Shown here: piece after piece, positions 11,865 to 20,931 of the stretch
Numbering within the stretch: position 1 is the first letter of the stretch
Layout of the letters: the number at the start of each line of letters is the position of its first letter
Origin: an uncultured Erythrobacter sp.
GTDB taxonomy: Bacteria; Pseudomonadota; Alphaproteobacteria; Sphingomonadales; Sphingomonadaceae
Assembly: GCA_947488085.1 (NCBI GenBank)
Contig: CANKYI010000001.1
Location: 496,001 to 560,000, forward strand
DNA: 64,000 nt
Direction: 5' to 3'
Position numbers and translations under genes: made by a program
Notes under the pieces: generated by a model
What the model saw: only the letters and a program-made list of their open reading frames with translations
What the model was told of the DNA's origin: nothing
Databases searched by the model: none

Positions 11865-11985
11865 ATCAAACGGCTATAGCGCCTTTTGCGAGCTTGCCCA
11901 CACATCCAAGTGCCATTGAGCGCAAGAATTGGGAGGCGCAGTGCTGCATCCTATGGCAAAACTCTGGCTCAAGTGGAGGACAGTT

Positions 11986-12393
11986 ATGGCCAGATTGATT
12001 GAAACTATCGCAATTTCCAGCAGCGCAGACTTGGTCTGGAAAGCGGTCAGCGATGCTGGCTCGCTCGATCAGATGGTGCCGCAACTGGTCGCAGCGTGCG
12101 ATTACGATGCCGATCACGCGATCCGCACTGTTACCTTTCAAGATGGCTCTTCGCTAATCGAGCCGATCATTGCCAATCACGATACACGCCGCGAGTTGGT
12201 GTGGACCGCTCAAGGTGGGAGCTGGACGCATCACAACGCGACCGTCACTGTCACTGCGGCGCCCGACAATGGCTGCACCGTCCAATGGGTCGCCGATGTT
12301 TTGCCCCATTCGGAGGCAGCCACGGTTGAAGGAATCATGCGCGCAGGACTTGCAGCGATGAAAGAAACGCTGGAGGCGAACGGCGATGCTTGA
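11986..12393 (+). CDS. SRPBCC-family (polyketide cyclase/START-like) protein
   Basis: This 135-residue protein shows the SRPBCC pattern: an N-terminal strand with IETIAISSSADLVWKAVSDA, a middle of alternating strands and a long C-terminal amphipathic helix (GIMRAGLAAMKETLEA). The fold makes a hydrophobic cavity for a small ligand; the ligand is unknown. ATG at 11986 is chosen because GGAGGA lies five bases upstream, whereas a longer frame from 11929 has no such signal. The last eight bases overlap the start of ada, so the two are translated together. Confidence 0.8.
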   Translation: MARLIETIAISSSADLVWKAVSDAGSLDQMVPQLVAACDYDADHAIRTVTFQDGSSLIEPIIANHDTRRELVWTAQGGSWTHHNATVTVTAAPDNGCTVQWVADVLPHSEAATVEGIMRAGLAAMKETLEANGDA

Positions 12394-13438
12394 TCCCGCG
12401 AGCCTTTCCGACGACCAACGCTGGCAGATCGCGCTGGCGAAAGACCGGCGCTATGATGGCGCATTCGTGACCGGCGTGCATTCAACCGGCATCTATTGCC
12501 GCCCATCCTGCCCGGCGCGCGCTCCGCATCGCAAAAATGTGCGGTTCTATGCGAATGGCGATGCGGCAGAGGCGGCTGGACTGCGCGCCTGTAAACGCTG
12601 TTCGCCCAACACCCAAAGCGCAGAGGAAGCCTGCGTGCTTGCCGCAATCGCTGCGATCCGGGAGCAAGGGTCCCAGTCGCTCGACCAACTCAGCGAGCTT
12701 ACCGGATATTCACCCACCCATTTTCAACGGTTGTTTAAGCGCACCGTCGGCCTGTCACCTGCCGCATTCGCACGGGCATTGCGCGAAGAACGGGTGAAAG
12801 ATGCGCTTGCCGATGGGGCAAGCGTCACCGATGCGTTGTATCAAGCGGGCTATTCGGCGCCCTCGCGGTTCTACAATGACACAAAGGACAAACTCGGCAT
12901 GCAAGCAAGTGATTGGCGTGATGGCGGGGCGGGCAGGCAAGTGCATTGGCGTGTGATCGCGACCTCATTGGGTGACATGCTGGTCGCGGCGAGCGATAAA
13001 GGCGTGTGCTGCCTCTCTTTCAATGAGGGTGAGGAGCATTTGCGTGCCCGCTTTCCCAAGGCCGATATCGTCGAAGCGAACGATGACTTCGCCGCTCTGT
13101 TCGACCAAGTTGTCGCTGCGGTTGAAGAACCCTTAAGCGACGCCTCTGCGATCCCGCTCGATGTGAAAGGCACCGCGTTTCAACAACGCTGCTGGCAGGC
13201 ATTGCGCAAAATCCCAGCAGGCGAAACGCGCTCCTATGGCGAGCAAGCGGCAATGCTGGGCAATCCCAAAGCAAGCCGTGCAGTCGGCAGCGCCAATGGA
13301 GCAAACAACATCGCCGTTCTGATCCCATGCCACCGGGTGATCCCTGCCAGTGGCGGGGTGGGCGGCTATGCCTATGGGCCAGAGATCAAAGCGGAATTGT
13401 TGCGGCGCGAGGGCGCTGGAGAGAAGGAATTGTTCTGA
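12386..13438 (+). CDS. ada: Ada: methylphosphotriester/O6-methylguanine-DNA methyltransferase and transcription activator
   Basis: Ada repairs alkylated DNA by transferring methyl groups to its own cysteines and, once methylated at the N-terminal site, activates the adaptive response. All parts are visible in 350 residues: the zinc and methyl-acceptor cysteines Cys38, Cys42, Cys69 and Cys72 (same positions as in E. coli), an AraC-type helix-turn-helix from about 85 to 185 (LSELTGYSPTHFQRLFKR), and the methyltransferase domain with PCHRV holding Cys315. The gene overlaps the SRPBCC gene by 8 bases, and its stop TGA overlaps the ATG of the next gene, so the three probably form one unit. No separate alkA or alkB is present. 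Confidence 0.95.
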   Translation: MLDPASLSDDQRWQIALAKDRRYDGAFVTGVHSTGIYCRPSCPARAPHRKNVRFYANGDAAEAAGLRACKRCSPNTQSAEEACVLAAIAAIREQGSQSLDQLSELTGYSPTHFQRLFKRTVGLSPAAFARALREERVKDALADGASVTDALYQAGYSAPSRFYNDTKDKLGMQASDWRDGGAGRQVHWRVIATSLGDMLVAASDKGVCCLSFNEGEEHLRARFPKADIVEANDDFAALFDQVVAAVEEPLSDASAIPLDVKGTAFQQRCWQALRKIPAGETRSYGEQAAMLGNPKASRAVGSANGANNIAVLIPCHRVIPASGGVGGYAYGPEIKAELLRREGAGEKELF

Positions 13439-14184
13439 TGACACGTACTGAATTTGCCGAACTGCACCGCGCCGGGGCTCCGCTGGTGCTCTACAATATC
13501 TGGGACGCGGGCAGCGCAAAGGCAGTGGCCAAAGCTGGTGCGAAAGTCAGCGCGACGGGCAGCAACGCGCTTGCCGGAGCATTGGGGTATGACGACGGAG
13601 AAAGCTTACCGTTTGCAGAATTGCTGAATGCCGTGAGACAGATCGCGGGCGTCTCCGATCTTCCGCTCACGGTCGATTTTGAGGCGGGTTATGCAGATGG
13701 CTTGAGCGACCTTGCCAGCAATGCCAAAGCGCTGAAAGGCGCAGGAGCAATTGGCTGCAACCTGGAGGATCGATTAATCCACAAAGCTGGATTGCGCGAT
13801 GCCAGCGAACAGGCGGAACGGATCGTAGCAGTCGAAGCGGCGGGCCTATTCGTCAATGCGCGTACCGACACATTTCTTGCCCCACTAATGGCAGGCGAAA
13901 ACCCCAATCGGGAGGAACTGGTCGATGCCGCTATCGCTCGTGGTCATGTCTATGCCGAGGCGGGGGCGGGGAGCTTTTTCATCCCGGCGCTCACCGATTC
14001 AGACATGATCGCGAAGATCTGCGCTGCGGTTCCGATACCGGTCAATGTAATGCGTCGCCCTGGCATGGTCAGTAACGCCGATCTCGCTAAGCTGGGAGTT
14101 GCCCGGATCAGCTATGGTCCGGGACCGTGGAACGACGCAATGGCAGGCGTCGAGGCTGCGGCCAAAGAGGCCTTTGCTCTTTAA
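13438..14184 (+). CDS. Isocitrate lyase / PEP mutase family protein
   Basis: The 248-residue protein has the family's TIM-barrel landmarks: an IWDAGSAKAVAKAGAK opening, the VDFEAGYAD metal-binding strand, NLEDRL, and VNARTDTFL. The short length and the absence of the catalytic cysteine loop of true isocitrate lyase place it among the PEP mutase/oxaloacetate decarboxylase-like members. These act on C-C or C-P bonds of small keto acids; the exact reaction is unknown. It starts at 13438 in an ATGA overlap with ada, and its TAA stop overlaps the stop of the convergent glutathione transferase gene. Confidence 0.85.
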   Translation: MTRTEFAELHRAGAPLVLYNIWDAGSAKAVAKAGAKVSATGSNALAGALGYDDGESLPFAELLNAVRQIAGVSDLPLTVDFEAGYADGLSDLASNAKALKGAGAIGCNLEDRLIHKAGLRDASEQAERIVAVEAAGLFVNARTDTFLAPLMAGENPNREELVDAAIARGHVYAEAGAGSFFIPALTDSDMIAKICAAVPIPVNVMRRPGMVSNADLAKLGVARISYGPGPWNDAMAGVEAAAKEAFAL

Positions 14185-14813
14185 TCCAATTTTGGCGGAA
14201 AGCCCGGCTCTGCTTTCGCAATCGCACGTTGATAGGCATCGCGAGCGCCGATGCGCTGCAAATACGCTTTCAGGTTTGGCATATGATCGATGCTCATATC
14301 GTTGAACGCGCGCGCCGTGGTGAGCGAGAAACCGAGCATGATGTCGGCCGTCGTCATGGCCGATCCGCCAAAGTAGTCGGCCTCGCCCAAGCGGCGTTCA
14401 ATCGCGGCCCATGCATTCGTCACCCGCTTCATCAAAGGCGGCGGCATTTCCGCGCCCACCGCATTCACCGCAATGCTCATCATGCCGTTGGTCATCAACG
14501 TCGCATTGGCAAAGTGGTACCAATAAAGGTGATCGGCAAAGTCGGGGTGATCGGGACCCGGGATAAGGTCAGTGTCGGGCGCATATTTGCCCACAATGTA
14601 GTCCATAATTGCACCGCTTTCGCCCAGCAGGGTGTCGCCGTCTTGGATAAGAGGCGCGATCTCCATCGGGTGCAGCGCCTTTAGCTCTGCTGGCGCAAGC
14701 CGCGTTTCAGGGTCGCGGTCGTAGAGTTTTAGGTCGTAGTCGAGCCCCAGCTCCTCACACAGCCAGACGATGCGTTCGGATTGCGAAATGCGCAGATGGT
14801 GGATGGTCATCAT
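14181..14813 (-). CDS. Glutathione S-transferase family protein
   Basis: The 210-residue protein has an N-terminal thioredoxin-like domain starting with IHHLRISQSERIVWLCEELGL and containing the ALHPMEIAPLIQDGDTLLGE segment, where the cis-proline region and ES-A glutathione contacts are expected, and a C-terminal all-helical domain from about residue 90. The likely catalytic residue is the serine in the RISQSER segment. Such enzymes conjugate or isomerise electrophiles with glutathione; the substrate is unknown. The ATG at 14813 has GGAG nine bases upstream. It overlaps the convergent PEP mutase gene by four bases through shared TTAA stops. Confidence 0.88.
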   Translation of the reverse strand: MMTIHHLRISQSERIVWLCEELGLDYDLKLYDRDPETRLAPAELKALHPMEIAPLIQDGDTLLGESGAIMDYIVGKYAPDTDLIPGPDHPDFADHLYWYHFANATLMTNGMMSIAVNAVGAEMPPPLMKRVTNAWAAIERRLGEADYFGGSAMTTADIMLGFSLTTARAFNDMSIDHMPNLKAYLQRIGARDAYQRAIAKAEPGFPPKLD

Positions 14814-14826
14814 GGGGTTAGGCTCC

Positions 14827-16392
14827 TTAATTTGTCTCTTTCGCCCACCCTTTGCTGGCAGGCGTCAGAGAGTCGAGAAAATTGTCTGCATGATCCAGAT
14901 AATCGCGCTTTTTCTCATCGCCCATCCGGTCCCATGTCGCATAGATGCGGCTGATCCGATGGTTCTTGGAAAGGGTGTCGCGGTGGCGGTCAATAAAATG
15001 CCAATAGAGCGGACCAAATGGGCAAGCGCCTTCGCCCGATTTCTTGGACGGGGAATAGGCGCATTCCCTACAATAATCGGACATTTTGTTGATGTAATTC
15101 CCGCTCGCCGCATAGGGTTTTGTGGCGAGCTTTCCGCCGTCTGCGTAAAGGATCATGCCCGCAACATTGGGCAGTTCCACCCATTCATAGGCATCGGCAT
15201 AAACCGCCAGATACCAGTCCTGCACATCGCGCGGATTGATCCCTGCGATCAGGCAGAAATTGCCGAGCACCATAAGGCGTTGAATATGGTGGGCATGGGC
15301 GTTGTTATGGGTGGAGCGGATGGAGTCCGCGAGGCACCGCAAATCGGTCTCTCCTGTCCAAAAAAACTCGGGCAGGGGCACGTTTGCCTCCATCGCATTC
15401 GCATCGGCAAGGCCGGGCATAAACAGCCAGTAAAACCCGCGCACATATTCGCGCCAGCCGATAATCTGGCGGATGAATCCCTCGACCGAATTGATCGGTG
15501 CATGGCCGTCTTTATAGGCCTTCTCTGCGCGCTGGCACAGGTCAAGCGGGTCCAGCAATCCGCAATTGATGCTGGTGGAGAGCATGGAGTGGTAGAGGTC
15601 GTCTGACCCATGCACCATGGCGTCTTGATAGGGGCCAAATTTCTCGATCCGCTGAGCAAAGAAAGCATCGGCGGCCTTTTGCGCCTCGGCCGAGGTGACG
15701 GGCCAAGCGAATTCTTCGATATTGCCGAAGTGGTCGGAGAAGCGCTCCTCGACCAGTGCGATCACTTCGCTCGTTATCTCGTCCGGCGCGAACTTGGGGA
15801 CGGGCGGGACATTCATATCACCCTTTGGCGGTTCGCGATTATCCTTGTCGTAATTCCAATCGCCCCCTTCCGGCTTGTCGCCGTCCATGAGCAGGCCGGT
15901 CTTGCGGCGCATCTCGCGGTAAAAATGCTCCATGGTCAGGGCCTTGCGACCCTCTGCCCAATCGTTGAATTCACTGTGCGAGCAGATAAAGCGGTCATCG
16001 GGGAGCAGTTCGATGGCGCAGGCAAATTTGTCGGGCCATTCCTCAATTGCTTGCTGGACGCGCCATTCGCTGGCCTCCGTCACATGGATCGCGCGCGGAT
16101 CACGGCGTTCGATGGCGCGCGCAAGCTCGCCGGTGAAGCTGCCTGAATTGCCCTCATCATCCAATTTTACGTATTCGACGTCCCACCCTGCATCGCACAA
16201 TTCTGCGGCGAAATGACGCATTGCGGAGAATATCAACGCGATCTTTTGCTTGTGATGTTTGACATAAGTGGCCTCGTCCCAAACCTCCATCATCAGAATG
16301 ACGGTGTCATCTTTGGATCGCCCTCTGATCGAGGAGATATTGCGGCTGAGTTGATCGCCGAGGATGGGGACTAGGATCGGTTGTGAAGGCAT
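14827..16392 (-). CDS. FeS-BCP type cryptochrome/photolyase (deoxyribodipyrimidine photolyase-related, (6-4) type)
   Basis: This 521-residue flavoprotein belongs to the iron-sulfur bacterial cryptochrome/photolyase group (Agrobacterium PhrB, Rhodobacter CryB). The N-terminal LVPILGDQLS opening, the central HNNAHAHHIQRLMVLGN motif and the four cluster ligands Cys353, Cys441, Cys444 and Cys457 (YCREC and GACPFGP) are visible. The ligand positions match PhrB with a constant shift of three residues, so the [4Fe-4S] site is intact. PhrB repairs (6-4) photoproducts; CryB affects photosynthesis gene expression. Which role applies here cannot be decided from sequence. It is followed 13 bases later by the glutathione transferase gene. 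Confidence 0.93.
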   Translation of the reverse strand: MPSQPILVPILGDQLSRNISSIRGRSKDDTVILMMEVWDEATYVKHHKQKIALIFSAMRHFAAELCDAGWDVEYVKLDDEGNSGSFTGELARAIERRDPRAIHVTEASEWRVQQAIEEWPDKFACAIELLPDDRFICSHSEFNDWAEGRKALTMEHFYREMRRKTGLLMDGDKPEGGDWNYDKDNREPPKGDMNVPPVPKFAPDEITSEVIALVEERFSDHFGNIEEFAWPVTSAEAQKAADAFFAQRIEKFGPYQDAMVHGSDDLYHSMLSTSINCGLLDPLDLCQRAEKAYKDGHAPINSVEGFIRQIIGWREYVRGFYWLFMPGLADANAMEANVPLPEFFWTGETDLRCLADSIRSTHNNAHAHHIQRLMVLGNFCLIAGINPRDVQDWYLAVYADAYEWVELPNVAGMILYADGGKLATKPYAASGNYINKMSDYCRECAYSPSKKSGEGACPFGPLYWHFIDRHRDTLSKNHRISRIYATWDRMGDEKKRDYLDHADNFLDSLTPASKGWAKETN

Positions 16393-16425
16393 AATCGCAC
16401 AATGATCGCGGCGCGAATTGGTGCC

Positions 16426-18594
16426 CTAAACAAAGCTATAGGGGTCAATATCGACACCCACTCGCACACCGGGCGGGAAGCTTTGGCGGCTAACCCAATC
16501 GCGCAACGTGTCCTGCAAATTGGCGCTGCGCCGGGCGTTGACTAGGAAACGATAGCGGTACCTGTTGCGCAGCAAAGCGAGCGGTGCAGGCGCGGGGCCG
16601 AGGATGTAGAGATCGTCTTGATGCGGGCGTGTATCGCCCAGCCGGTTAGCGGCCTCGCGCGCTTCGCGGTCGTCTTCGGATGACAGGATAATCGCGGCCC
16701 ACCGGCCAAATGGCGGGGCACCTGCATCTTTGCGGGCGTCCGTTTCGGCGGCGTAGAATGCATCGCGGTCGCCATTCGCAAGCGCCTCGATCACTGCGGC
16801 GTCTGGGTGGCGGGTTTGCAGCAAAACCTCGCCCGGCTTTGCGCCTCGCCCAGCGCGTCCGGCGACCTGAGCGACTTGCTGATATGTGCGCTCAGCCGCG
16901 CGCAAATCGCCGCCTTCCAAGCCTAGATCCGCATCCACTACGCCGACCAATGTAAGGTCGGGAAAGTGAAATCCCTTAGTCACCAATTGCGTGCCCACGA
17001 TCACGTCAATGGCTTTGGCTTCGGCCTTAGCGATGAATTCTGCCGCGCGTTCGGGCGATCCCAAAGTGTCGCTTGTCGCAACGGCCACGCGGGCTTCAGG
17101 GAACAGCTCGGCAACCTCGTCCGCGATCCGCTCAACACCGGGGCCGCAAGCGACAAGGCAGTCGGCTTCTCCGCAATCAGGGCACTTGTCGGGCGGTTTT
17201 GTTTCCAGCCCGCAATGATGGCAGGCAAGGCGCGCAGACAGCCGATGTTCAACCAGCCATGCGCTGCAATTGGGACATTGGAACCGATGCCCGCAATTGC
17301 GGCACAGCGTTAGCGGAGCATAGCCTCGGCGATTGAGGAACAGCAACGATTGCTCGCCCGCTTCCAAACGCGCTTCCAGCCCCTCAATCAAAGGCGCGGA
17401 CAGCCAGCGCCCATTAGCAGGTTTCTCAATTGTCAGATCGACCAACTTGATCGTGGGCAATTGCGCGCCGCCAAAACGGCTGGGCAGCACCAGCTTTGTG
17501 TATGTCCCGCTATTGGCCATATGCAGACTTTCCAACGCCGGTGTCGCGCTGGCGAGCACCACAGGCAGCGCTTCAAACCGGGCGCGCATGACCGAGACAT
17601 CGCGAGCGTTGTAACGCACGCCTTCATCCTGCTTAAAGCTGATCTCATGCGCCTCATCCACCACGATCAGGCCGAGGTTCGCATAGGGTAGGAACAACGC
17701 AGAGCGCGCGCCCACAATCACTTGAGCGCTACCATTGGCAATCGCCCGCCATGCGCGTCTGCGCTCAGTGGATTTAAGCGAGGAATGCCATTGCACAGGC
17801 GGTGTGCCAAAGCGGCTTTCAAACCGGGTGAGGAAATTTTCGGTCAGCGCGATTTCAGGTAGCAGGACGAGCACTTGGCGACCCATGCGGATCGCTTCGG
17901 CAACGGGTTCGAAATAGGTTTCCGTCTTGCCGGACCCGGTGACCCCATCGAGAAGGAAGGGTTCGAACTTGCGCGCCTCAACCGCGCTGACAAGGGTCTT
18001 GGCGACGCTCATCTGATCAGGCGAAAGCGCGGGTTGATTGTAATCGGGATCAGCAGGGGGATAGGGGCGGTCGATGGCGACGCTCACCGCCTCAATCAAA
18101 CCAGCGCCCACCATTCCGCGCAGCACCCCTTCGGACACTTCGGAAGCCGCGGCGAGTTCGCGGATTGTCCCTTGTTCACCGCTCAATCGCTCTATCGCCT
18201 GTTTTCGCTGAGCCGTCAGTCGACCTTCGGGTTCGCCTTCGGCCAAACGGTATTCGGTCATGGTGGTCGGCCCGCCCAGTGCTCCCCCACTGGCCAGCAC
18301 CATGCGCGCCACACTGGCCAAATGCGCGCAATAATAGTCGGCGGTCCATTCGATCAGACGGCGCAAGGGTTGCGAGAGCGGAGGCACGGCCACCACTTCG
18401 CGCAGAGCACGCAATTTGCTCGCATCTACTGTAGCGCCGGGCAGTCGCCCTTCGTCCCAAACAATCCCTGTGACGGTGCGCGGCCCCAAAGGTGCAATCA
18501 CCACACTGCCTGGCTCGACCTCCATTCCTTCGGCGACCTTGTAATCAAGGGGCCCAAGCGCTGCATTGAGGACAAGAAGGCGGACGCGGTTCAT
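16426..18594 (-). CDS. priA: Primosomal protein N' (replication restart helicase PriA)
   Basis: PriA recognises stalled forks and loads the replisome again. The 722-residue protein has the N-terminal DNA-binding domain, a helicase core with Walker A DGVTGSGKTE near residue 220 and the DEAH box near residue 311, and a zinc-binding insert of paired cysteines (CRNCGHRFQCPNC, CHHCG, CPDCG) around residues 430-495. Length is typical. It reads on the minus strand, 33 bases ahead of the photolyase gene, and is divergent from the DUF4197 gene. A DNA-repair theme with the neighbouring photolyase and ada is noticeable but may be chance. Confidence 0.97.
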   Translation of the reverse strand: MNRVRLLVLNAALGPLDYKVAEGMEVEPGSVVIAPLGPRTVTGIVWDEGRLPGATVDASKLRALREVVAVPPLSQPLRRLIEWTADYYCAHLASVARMVLASGGALGGPTTMTEYRLAEGEPEGRLTAQRKQAIERLSGEQGTIRELAAASEVSEGVLRGMVGAGLIEAVSVAIDRPYPPADPDYNQPALSPDQMSVAKTLVSAVEARKFEPFLLDGVTGSGKTETYFEPVAEAIRMGRQVLVLLPEIALTENFLTRFESRFGTPPVQWHSSLKSTERRRAWRAIANGSAQVIVGARSALFLPYANLGLIVVDEAHEISFKQDEGVRYNARDVSVMRARFEALPVVLASATPALESLHMANSGTYTKLVLPSRFGGAQLPTIKLVDLTIEKPANGRWLSAPLIEGLEARLEAGEQSLLFLNRRGYAPLTLCRNCGHRFQCPNCSAWLVEHRLSARLACHHCGLETKPPDKCPDCGEADCLVACGPGVERIADEVAELFPEARVAVATSDTLGSPERAAEFIAKAEAKAIDVIVGTQLVTKGFHFPDLTLVGVVDADLGLEGGDLRAAERTYQQVAQVAGRAGRGAKPGEVLLQTRHPDAAVIEALANGDRDAFYAAETDARKDAGAPPFGRWAAIILSSEDDREAREAANRLGDTRPHQDDLYILGPAPAPLALLRNRYRYRFLVNARRSANLQDTLRDWVSRQSFPPGVRVGVDIDPYSFV

Positions 18595-18664
18595 CTTCAG
18601 GTGACATAGAGCGCGAAAGGCTGAATAACCACAAGCGGCGAGAGCAAATTGGGAGAAATTTCAC

Positions 18665-19372
18665 ATGACCGGACCAACCAGCGCATCGATTGCAACACTG
18701 TTTGACCGCCGAATGATGTTGCGCGGAGCAGGTGTGGGGGCTTTGGCGCTCGTATTGCCCGCCTGTGCGAGCCTCCCCGGCCTCAGCATGACTGAGGTGA
18801 TCCGGCGTTTGCTGTTACAGGCGAGTGAGAACGCCTTTGCCCGCCTGACCGCGCCGAACGGATATTGGGATCAACAGGTAGGGCAGTTGGGCCTTGCCCA
18901 ATTACTAGGCGGGCGCGGCGATCTTTTAACGCGGGTACTCAGCTCGTCACTGTTCAAAGATCGGTTGGAGGATGCTTTTGCCGATATCGCCATCGCGGGA
19001 TCAAACCGTGCAGCGCCGATTGTGACGGAAGCCGTCGGCGTGATCGGGCTGGCCAATGCGATTGAGCTGGTGCGCGGTGGCCCTAAAGCAGCGACCACGG
19101 CCTTGCGTGGCGAGCTGGGCGGACGATTGATCGAAGAGATGGTGCCGGAGTTGGGTGATGCAATCCGCATCGCATCCGATCCGCTGGTCGCAGAACTGAT
19201 CGATGCTGCAACTGGCACTGATGCGAGCGCGATTATTCAAGGGCTGGCCGGCAATATCGACGATGCGATCTGGAATGAGATCGGCATTGAAGAGGCGGCC
19301 ATCCGCGCCAATCCGGGGTCGACCAATGATCCGCTGTTGATCGGAGTGTTCGGCGCAGGGTCGCGCTCGTAA
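18665..19372 (+). CDS. DUF4197-family lipoprotein
   Basis: The 235-residue protein starts with an arginine-pair signal (FDRRMMLRGAGVGALALVLPAC) ending in a lipobox-like cysteine, so it is probably a lipoprotein and perhaps Tat-exported. The rest is helical and matches the DUF4197 pattern: ASENAFARL followed by NGYW, ALELVRGGPKAAT-type text in the middle, and IRANPGSTNDPLLIGVFG at the end. The function of the family is unknown. GGGAGAA precedes the ATG. It is convergent with the DUF2490 gene, with only three bases between the stops. Confidence 0.82.
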   Translation: MTGPTSASIATLFDRRMMLRGAGVGALALVLPACASLPGLSMTEVIRRLLLQASENAFARLTAPNGYWDQQVGQLGLAQLLGGRGDLLTRVLSSSLFKDRLEDAFADIAIAGSNRAAPIVTEAVGVIGLANAIELVRGGPKAATTALRGELGGRLIEEMVPELGDAIRIASDPLVAELIDAATGTDASAIIQGLAGNIDDAIWNEIGIEEAAIRANPGSTNDPLLIGVFGAGSRS

Positions 19373-19375
19373 GCA

Positions 19376-20059
19376 TTAGAATCGAGCGGAAATTCCGACA
19401 TTGGCGATGTGATCGGACCGGTCCTCCCCATCGCGGAAAACATGTTGATTGAGGTAGCCGGGCGTCACCGAAATTCCATCGGCAATTGGCAAAGACACGC
19501 CTGCAAAATTGCGCCAAACTGCGACGCCGCCTCGGTTGAAACGTGTTTCGTTCACGCCAATAAATGGCTCTGTGTAAAGCACCAGAGACGCGCTTTCACT
19601 GATCGGCGTGCGCAATTGCACTTGGTTGCGATAACGCAGGCCCGTTTCGCCATCCTCTTCGAAAAAGCGTTGCTCAAAACGGTTGCGCGATGTGACGCGC
19701 AGCCCATTGGCATTCTTGAACAAAACGAAGGTTGCCTCTTGATAGATGCGGTGTTCGTTGACTTCGACCGGGCCAATTGGATCGGTCAGGATGTAGGCAT
19801 AGCCTCCACCGACGGTAACGTTTTCGTTGATCCGATATCCAATGAGTGACCGCAGCAGCAATTGGCCCAAACGATCCGCATCATTGGTAAACCGCTCTTG
19901 TGCCTCACCGCGCACGAACCACTCGCCCTCGTCATCCAAATCAATTGCAATCACCTGAGCGGCCCAGATGTTGAAATCATCTTCGGTCGCAGAAGCAGGC
20001 GAGGCGATGAGAGCTGCACAAAATGTAACAAGTGCAGCGAGCAACGGGCGGACAAACAT
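19376..20059 (-). CDS. DUF2490-family outer-membrane beta-barrel protein
   Basis: A signal peptide (about residues 1-24, ending ASATE) is followed by alternating-residue beta strands through to a terminal phenylalanine (ISARF), the usual outer-membrane barrel ending. The text NIWAAQVIAIDL, the Arg/Glu-rich strands RVTSRNRFEQRFFE and GLRYRNQVQLRTPI, and LVLYTEPFIGVNETRFNRGG are characteristic of DUF2490. The function is unknown; relatives are small porin-like barrels. The upstream 200 bases are shared with the divergent transaldolase gene. Confidence 0.82.
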   Translation of the reverse strand: MFVRPLLAALVTFCAALIASPASATEDDFNIWAAQVIAIDLDDEGEWFVRGEAQERFTNDADRLGQLLLRSLIGYRINENVTVGGGYAYILTDPIGPVEVNEHRIYQEATFVLFKNANGLRVTSRNRFEQRFFEEDGETGLRYRNQVQLRTPISESASLVLYTEPFIGVNETRFNRGGVAVWRNFAGVSLPIADGISVTPGYLNQHVFRDGEDRSDHIANVGISARF

Positions 20060-20259
20060 GATTTTTGAGACCTTCTCTCGGAGGGTGATGTGACAGCTTG
20101 AGCTTAACCCGCATGCAGCGCTGCGGTTCCCTACTCAAAAATGCTGGGTCTTGTGCGCCCGCGCGGACTGGCTTCGGCTAAGGGGCTGTGCCATCCCCAT
20201 CTGCAACGAATCGATGGTCCCTGCCGGAGACTGTCGGACTCAAAGGAGAGCCGCGCGCC

Positions 20260-20913
20260 ATGAAATTCTTCGTCGACACCGCAGAGATTGATGACATCAA
20301 AAACCTCGCCAGCACTGGCCTCCTGGATGGGGTTACGACCAATCCGTCACTGATCCACAAATCGGGCCGCGACTTTATGGAAGTGACTAAGGAAATCTGC
20401 GGCATCGTCGATGGTCCGGTCAGCGCAGAAGTCGTCGCGCTGGATCACGAAACCATGATGCGCGAGGCCGAAGTGCTGCGCAAAATTGCGGATAATGTTT
20501 GCATCAAAGTCCCGCTGACGGTCGACGGGTTGAAGACCTGCAAAGCGCTGACCGGCGATGGCACGATGGTCAACGTGACGCTTTGCTTCTCTGCCAATCA
20601 GGCATTGCTTGCGGCGAAAGCGGGTGCGACCTTCATATCGCCATTCGTGGGCCGCCATGATGACAATGGGTTCGACGGGATGGACCTGATCGAAGACATC
20701 CGCCTGATCTACGACAACTATCTGTACGATACCGAAATCCTTGTCGCCAGCATCCGCCACACGACCCATATCCTTGAAAGTGCAAAGATCGGCGCCGATG
20801 TTATCACGGCCCCGCCCAAAGTTATCCTAGGCCTGTTCAAACACGTCCTGACCGACAAGGGGATTGAGGCATTTATGGCCGATTGGGAAAAGACTGGCCA
20901 AAGCATCGTCTAA
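20260..20913 (+). CDS. Transaldolase / fructose-6-phosphate aldolase family protein
   Basis: The 217-residue protein is the short, single-domain transaldolase class. It has [16 protein letters not shown] at the start, GVTTNPSLI, and the Schiff-base Lys83 in CIKVPLT, with [11 protein letters not shown] further on. It links the non-oxidative pentose phosphate pathway to glycolysis (transfer of a dihydroxyacetone unit) or acts as an aldolase on fructose 6-phosphate; the two activities cannot be separated here. ATG at 20260 is chosen because AAAGGAGAG lies nine bases upstream; a longer frame from 20188 would add 24 odd residues. cobT follows after 18 bases. Confidence 0.93.
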   Translation: MKFFVDTAEIDDIKNLASTGLLDGVTTNPSLIHKSGRDFMEVTKEICGIVDGPVSAEVVALDHETMMREAEVLRKIADNVCIKVPLTVDGLKTCKALTGDGTMVNVTLCFSANQALLAAKAGATFISPFVGRHDDNGFDGMDLIEDIRLIYDNYLYDTEILVASIRHTTHILESAKIGADVITAPPKVILGLFKHVLTDKGIEAFMADWEKTGQSIV

Positions 20914-20931
20914 GGCCCATTTCGCACTGCA

